Below, piece by piece: positions 6,454 to 9,580 of a DNA stretch of 9,580 nucleotides. The position numbers and the translations under genes were made by a program. Below the pieces are notes generated by a model, which was given only the letters and a program-made list of their open reading frames with translations, had not been told where the DNA came from and made no database searches. Positions within the stretch are counted from its first letter, which is position 1. Every line of letters begins with the position of its first letter. This DNA is from Candidatus Susulua stagnicola (GTDB lineage: Bacteria; Omnitrophota; Gorgyraeia; Duberdicusellales; 4484-171): assembly GCA_030765735.1 (NCBI GenBank), contig JAVCBZ010000009.1, positions 1-9,580 of the forward strand. Direction: 5' to 3'.

Positions 6454-6475
6454 CAAAAAAGGAAAAGGGAAGATT

Positions 6476-7795
6476 TTAAGCATTAACTAGAGCAAACATA
6501 AGTTCAGCTTCAGCTACCACCTTTTCATTCACAAAAGCCTTAGCTATAACCGAACCAGTTTTGCTTCGTATCTTTCCAGAAACTACCTCCATGACCAGTT
6601 GATCGCCAGGCAAAACAGGTTTTCTAAATTTAATATTATTTGCTGCCATAAAATATGCCAATTTGCCTCTATGCTCTTGGCAAGCTAGCATAAGCACCCC
6701 CCCAACCTGAGCCATTGCTTCAACAATAAGCACGCCTGGCATAACAGGCTTGCCAGGAAAATGTCCCTGAAAAAAATATTCATTCATGGTAACATTTTTA
6801 ATGCCTATAGCTTTTTTACCTTTTTCAAGATCAACCACTCTATCTACAAGCAAAAAAGGATATCTATGGGGTAATATTTGCATTATTTCCTCAGCACCAA
6901 GCTCATTCTTCTGATCAATAAAGAATGTCTGAGATTTTATTCCAGCACTCCGAGTTCTTTCTTTATATTTAAGTAGTTTTTCTAATAATTTTATATTCAA
7001 TGAATGTCCACCTCTAATAGCAATTATATGTCCTCTAACTGGCCCAGCTAAATATAAGTCTCCAATTAAATCTAAAAGCTTATGTTTAACAAATTCATTG
7101 TCAAGTCTTAACTCATTGTCTAGTACCTTTTCATTAGACACAACCAAAGTGTTCTTATAATTTGCACCTTTTCCTAAACCAATGTTTAGCAAAGGTTGAA
7201 CTTCAGATTCTAGGCAAAAAGTTCTAGCTTGATAAAGATCATCTTTTAAATTACCATCAATTACTATATCAGCATAACCAGAACCGACTACAGGATTATC
7301 ATAACTTAAAACATACGATATTCGTAAACTAGGATAAGGCAAAATTACAATGCTTGTTGAGCCTTCTTCAACCCATAAAGGCTCTTTTATTATTAAACGA
7401 TTACGAGGAAAATCCTGTTCTTGATGTCCAACTTCTCTTATTTTTTCTACAAAATCTTTAGCACTTCCATCTAAACCTGGGACTTCTTCCCCCCAAATAT
7501 TTACTTGAACATTATCAATACCTAAAAGATGTAGCGCAGCCATAAGATGCTCAATAGTATGTACATATACACCATTTGCACCTATAGAAGTACGTCTAAG
7601 AAATTTATCAGGATCTGAAACAGAACAAAAGTTAGCTTTAATCAAAGAAGCTGATTCAATATCCTTTCTCAAAAAAATTATTCCTGTATCTGCAGATGCT
7701 GGTAAAAGCTCTATCTTACTCTCTTTCCCAGTATGGAGTCCTATACCCTGTAATATTATTTTACTCTTAATTGTTCTTTGATTTTCCACGCTCAT
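6476..7795 (-). CDS. lpxC-fabZ: Bifunctional LpxC deacetylase / FabZ dehydratase fusion
   Basis: One 439-residue chain joins two enzymes. Residues 1 to about 285 are LpxC, the zinc deacetylase that commits UDP-3-O-acyl-GlcNAc to lipid A. It has TIEHLMAAL with E82 and zinc ligand H83, GLDGSA (107-112), HKLLDLIGD with H238 and D242 plus D246 as in E. coli numbering, and RGGHSLN with general acid H264. Residues about 297-439 are FabZ, the 3-hydroxyacyl-ACP dehydratase: ILPHRYPFLLVDR (307-319), FQGHFPGKPVMPGV with catalytic H345, and IVEAMAQ with E359. All key residues are intact in both halves, so both should be active. Such fusions are known in Bacteroidetes/Chlorobi and some other phyla. The fusion sits where stand-alone fabZ lies in proteobacterial bamA-skp-lpxD-fabZ-lpxA clusters. 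Only 2 nt separate it from lpxD. Confidence 0.96.
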   Translation of the reverse strand: MSVENQRTIKSKIILQGIGLHTGKESKIELLPASADTGIIFLRKDIESASLIKANFCSVSDPDKFLRRTSIGANGVYVHTIEHLMAALHLLGIDNVQVNIWGEEVPGLDGSAKDFVEKIREVGHQEQDFPRNRLIIKEPLWVEEGSTSIVILPYPSLRISYVLSYDNPVVGSGYADIVIDGNLKDDLYQARTFCLESEVQPLLNIGLGKGANYKNTLVVSNEKVLDNELRLDNEFVKHKLLDLIGDLYLAGPVRGHIIAIRGGHSLNIKLLEKLLKYKERTRSAGIKSQTFFIDQKNELGAEEIMQILPHRYPFLLVDRVVDLEKGKKAIGIKNVTMNEYFFQGHFPGKPVMPGVLIVEAMAQVGGVLMLACQEHRGKLAYFMAANNIKFRKPVLPGDQLVMEVVSGKIRSKTGSVIAKAFVNEKVVAEAELMFALVNA

Positions 7796-7797
7796 TA

Positions 7798-8826
7798 TTA
7801 TTTTTTCTCCTCTAACCTATTGATTTTTTCTTCAAGTTCTTTTATTTTTTTATAAAGTCCCGGTAAACGTTGTAAACAAGCATTTACTTTTAATGCTGTC
7901 TGATGAGGTTTTGCTGGATACCCAGAAACCTTAATCCCAGCAGGAACAGATTTTGTTACACCAGCTTGAGCAGCAACAATTGCCTTATCCCCAATACGAA
8001 TATGCCCAACTATACCAGCTTGACCAGCTAAAATAACTCCTTTACCCAAAACAGTACTACCAGATACACCAGCTTGGGCGATAATAATACAATTCTCTCC
8101 GCTCACTACATTGTGAGCAATTTGAACAAGGTTATCTATCTTGGTCCCCTTGCCAATTATTGTCTTATCAAACCTGGCTCTATCAATTGTAACATTCGCA
8201 CCAATTTCAACATCGTCCTCTATTAAGACCGTTCCAATTTGAGGTATTTTCTCTTGCACTCCATCTACCATGGCAAATCCAAAACCATCGCTACCGATTA
8301 CAGTTCCAGAATGGATAATAACTCTATCACTAATTTCAATTTTCTCCCTTATGGAAACATTAGGATAAATAAGACACTTCTTACCAATTTTAGTACAGCA
8401 GCCAATATAACACCCACTATAAACAATTGACCCTTCTCCTATTTTAACACCATCTTCAATAACTGCACAAGCACCAATAGCTACATCTTTTGCAATTTGT
8501 GCACTTGAAGAGACTATTGCAGCAGGATGAATACCTTTGGGATGTTTAGCACCATCAGAAGCAACTAAACTAACTACCTTAGTAAAAGCTATCGAAGGAT
8601 TATTAGTCTTAATTAAAGGTTTAGAAGTCTTAAACTGATCATGAGAAGTAATTATTGCTGCAGCTTTAGTAGTTTCTAAAAGGTAAGCATATTTAGGATT
8701 AGCCAAAAAGGTTATTTCCCCTTCTTTAGCTTCTTTTATTCCTGAAATACCAGTAATAGCAACATTAGGATCACCAACTAACTCCCCCTTAACTAAATCT
8801 GCAACTTCTTTAAGAGTGAGCCTCAT
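7798..8826 (-). CDS. lpxD: UDP-3-O-acylglucosamine N-acyltransferase LpxD
   Basis: LpxD adds the second 3-hydroxyacyl chain, on the 2-amine, from acyl-ACP; it is the third lipid A enzyme and a cytoplasmic trimer. The 342 residues match the family. The N-terminal uridine-binding domain (1 to about 95) has LVGDPNVAITGISGIKEA and GEITFLANPKYA. Hexapeptide repeats of the left-handed beta helix run from about 98 to 295. The catalytic His is H238 in VQIAHNVVSG (H239 in E. coli), preceded by GSDGFGFA (178-185) and NVTIDRA (211-217). The end is a Lys/Glu-rich amphipathic helix (about 323-342), which commonly contributes to trimerisation and ACP binding. Start ATG overlaps the skp stop as ATGA; only a purine-rich AAGAAG lies upstream, so reinitiation after skp is likely. 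It sits in the conserved skp-lpxD order. Confidence 0.96.
   Translation of the reverse strand: MRLTLKEVADLVKGELVGDPNVAITGISGIKEAKEGEITFLANPKYAYLLETTKAAAIITSHDQFKTSKPLIKTNNPSIAFTKVVSLVASDGAKHPKGIHPAAIVSSSAQIAKDVAIGACAVIEDGVKIGEGSIVYSGCYIGCCTKIGKKCLIYPNVSIREKIEISDRVIIHSGTVIGSDGFGFAMVDGVQEKIPQIGTVLIEDDVEIGANVTIDRARFDKTIIGKGTKIDNLVQIAHNVVSGENCIIIAQAGVSGSTVLGKGVILAGQAGIVGHIRIGDKAIVAAQAGVTKSVPAGIKVSGYPAKPHQTALKVNACLQRLPGLYKKIKELEEKINRLEEKK
7807..7812 (-). promoter_or_regulatory. Shine-Dalgarno for lpxC-fabZ inside the lpxD 3' end
   Basis: GAGGAG on the minus strand lies 11 nt before the ATG at 7795. It is embedded in codons for the C-terminal Glu-Glu-Lys-Lys stretch of LpxD. The spacing is slightly long but there is no competing start. 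It supports coupled translation across the 2-nt junction. Confidence 0.45.
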
Positions 8827-9335
8827 TTTTTCTTCTTGTAATTCTTGTTGGAAACCTTTAGAATCTCATTAGTAATATCCATAGTTTTAGCACCATAGAG
8901 AACCGTGCTACCATTAACGATTAAATCAAAATTATTATCCTTAGCATAATCTTTGACTATTTCAGTGATATCATCGCCTATATCTTTCATCTTATCATCT
9001 CTTTCCTTCTTTATATCAGTGAAAATTTCTCTTTCTAAGTCACGATATTCGTTAACTTCTTCTTCAAGCTTTGCTTCTTCTTTTACTTTTTCACTATCCT
9101 TAAGCAAACCTAATTTATTTTGAAGTTTTTCAATCGCTTCTTTTTTAATCTTTAACTTTTTCTCAGCTGCAGTTTTCATCACTTCTAATTCTTGATCATA
9201 GTCTTTAGTTTTCTCGTAATCATCAAAAACTGTAAATATGTTTACGTAACCAATCTTTAAGTCTTTAGAAAAACAAGTAGAAGAAAATGACATAATGACT
9301 ATTGCAACTATCAAAGATCCAACTATTTTTTTCAT
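8823..9335 (-). CDS. skp: Periplasmic chaperone Skp/OmpH family
   Basis: Skp trimers hold unfolded outer-membrane proteins in the periplasm and hand them to BamA. With the start at 9335 the precursor is 170 residues, normal for the family. It has a Sec signal peptide: MKKIVG, then a hydrophobic core to about residue 19, with likely cleavage after TCFS (about 21). The Cys is not in a lipobox. DLKIGYVNIFTVFDDY opens the mature head domain. A long Lys/Glu-rich coiled coil follows (about 40-120), which forms the tentacles. The chain returns to NNFDLIVNGSTVLYGAKTMDITNEIL (about 133-158), the typical C-terminal strand and helix, and ends in a KKKK tail. An ATG two codons earlier (9341) is only 1 nt from the Shine-Dalgarno, while 9335 is 7 nt away and is chosen. 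It lies directly after bamA and overlaps lpxD by 4 nt. Confidence 0.93.
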   Translation of the reverse strand: MKKIVGSLIVAIVIMSFSSTCFSKDLKIGYVNIFTVFDDYEKTKDYDQELEVMKTAAEKKLKIKKEAIEKLQNKLGLLKDSEKVKEEAKLEEEVNEYRDLEREIFTDIKKERDDKMKDIGDDITEIVKDYAKDNNFDLIVNGSTVLYGAKTMDITNEILKVSNKNYKKKK

Positions 9336-9342
9336 AACCATA

Positions 9343-9348
9343 CCTCCT
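9343..9348 (-). promoter_or_regulatory. Strong Shine-Dalgarno for skp overlapping the bamA stop codon
   Basis: AGGAGG on the minus strand is a full anti-SD match, 7 nt from ATG 9335 and 1 nt from ATG 9341, so it selects the shorter start. Its first two bases are also the last two of the bamA TAG stop, so ribosomes ending bamA are placed directly on the skp initiation site. Confidence 0.8.
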
Positions 9349-9580
9349 AAAATGCCCTGCTTACATTAAAATGAAATCTCCCCTCTTTGCCTTCTTCGCC
9401 AACTTCTTTACTCAAAGGCCACCCATAATCAACACTTACCGGCCCTATAGGTGTATTCACCCTAAAACCTAATCCAATGCTAGACATGAATCCACTTTCC
9501 TCAACATTAGCACTCTCATTACCCCAAACCTTTCCTATATCAAAGAAAGTAGCTGCTTTAAGAAAATCAGCTAAAGGGTA
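9347..9580 (-). CDS. bamA: Outer-membrane assembly protein BamA, C-terminal 77 residues (5' end outside window)
   Basis: BamA (Omp85) is the outer-membrane barrel that folds and inserts other beta-barrel proteins. Only the last 77 residues are present. They show the family's barrel ending: AATFFDIGKVWG, then GLGFRVNTPIGPVSVDYGWPL (matching the conserved G-x-G-x-R-x-x-T-P-x-G-P block), then the last strand RFHFNVSRAF ending in a C-terminal Phe. That ending is the classical beta-signal recognised by the BAM machinery. The TAG stop at 9349-9347 lies inside the skp Shine-Dalgarno. The bamA-skp-lpxD order is the widely conserved one and supports BamA over other Omp85 proteins such as TamA. The POTRA domains would lie beyond the right edge. 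Confidence 0.92.
   Translation of the reverse strand, partial: YPLADFLKAATFFDIGKVWGNESANVEESGFMSSIGLGFRVNTPIGPVSVDYGWPLSKEVGEEGKEGRFHFNVSRAF

Noticed and set aside
8239..8430. Plus-strand 63-codon open frame
   Set aside because: It is antisense to the hexapeptide-repeat part of lpxD, which is clearly the real gene.
5600..8826. Repeated hexapeptide-coding segments in lpxA and lpxD as DNA repeats
   Set aside because: The periodicity is the protein beta-helix pattern; there are no near-identical DNA repeats.
9336..9341. Earlier ATG of skp at 9341
   Set aside because: Only 1 nt separates it from AGGAGG; the ATG at 9335 has 7 nt and starts MKK, normal for a signal peptide.

Overview
The window is AT-rich (roughly 30% GC by eye) and comes from a Gram-negative (diderm) bacterium that makes lipid A and uses BAM for outer-membrane assembly. 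An LpxC-FabZ fusion, LpxI in place of LpxH, and a SpoIID/LytB-type protein in a non-Firmicute context fit a deep-branching PVC-related lineage such as Candidatus Omnitrophota. That placement is inference from gene content and is only moderately secure.

Layout. Positions 1-559 (minus) hold the N-terminal 186 codons of hemW, cut by the window edge. A 64-bp divergent intergenic region (560-623) carries candidate promoters for both directions and a short perfect dyad. Positions 624-2860 (plus) hold a two-gene unit: a family 2 glycosyltransferase and a spore-photoproduct-lyase-like radical SAM protein. This unit converges on the minus-strand cluster with a 4-bp overlap of the two 3' ends.

Positions 2857-9580 (minus) hold an envelope cluster, read in the order of transcription: the 3' end of bamA, skp/ompH, lpxD, lpxC-fabZ, lpxA, lpxI, and a secreted TPR-SpoIID protein. 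Junctions are tight: a stop codon sits inside the next Shine-Dalgarno, two are ATGA overlaps, and one gap is 2 nt. The exception is a 93-nt gap before lpxA that contains a good extended -10 promoter.

How the genes work together. BamA and Skp deliver and insert outer-membrane proteins. LpxA, LpxC, LpxD and LpxI carry out the first four steps of lipid A synthesis, from UDP-GlcNAc to 2,3-diacylglucosamine-1-phosphate (lipid X). The FabZ half of the fusion feeds the competing phospholipid fatty-acid branch. The SpoIID-like protein probably cuts or remodels peptidoglycan glycan strands, so the cluster appears to couple outer-membrane and wall growth. lpxB and lpxK are not in the window.

The main oddities are the SPL-like protein, which keeps the Tyr-Cys-Tyr and hydrogen-donor Cys spacing of true spore photoproduct lyase and adds a long N-terminal region, and the TPR-SpoIID protein inside a lipid A operon. 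I saw no tRNA, rRNA, CRISPR array, insertion sequence or riboswitch. Nothing here is strong evidence for a wholly new system.
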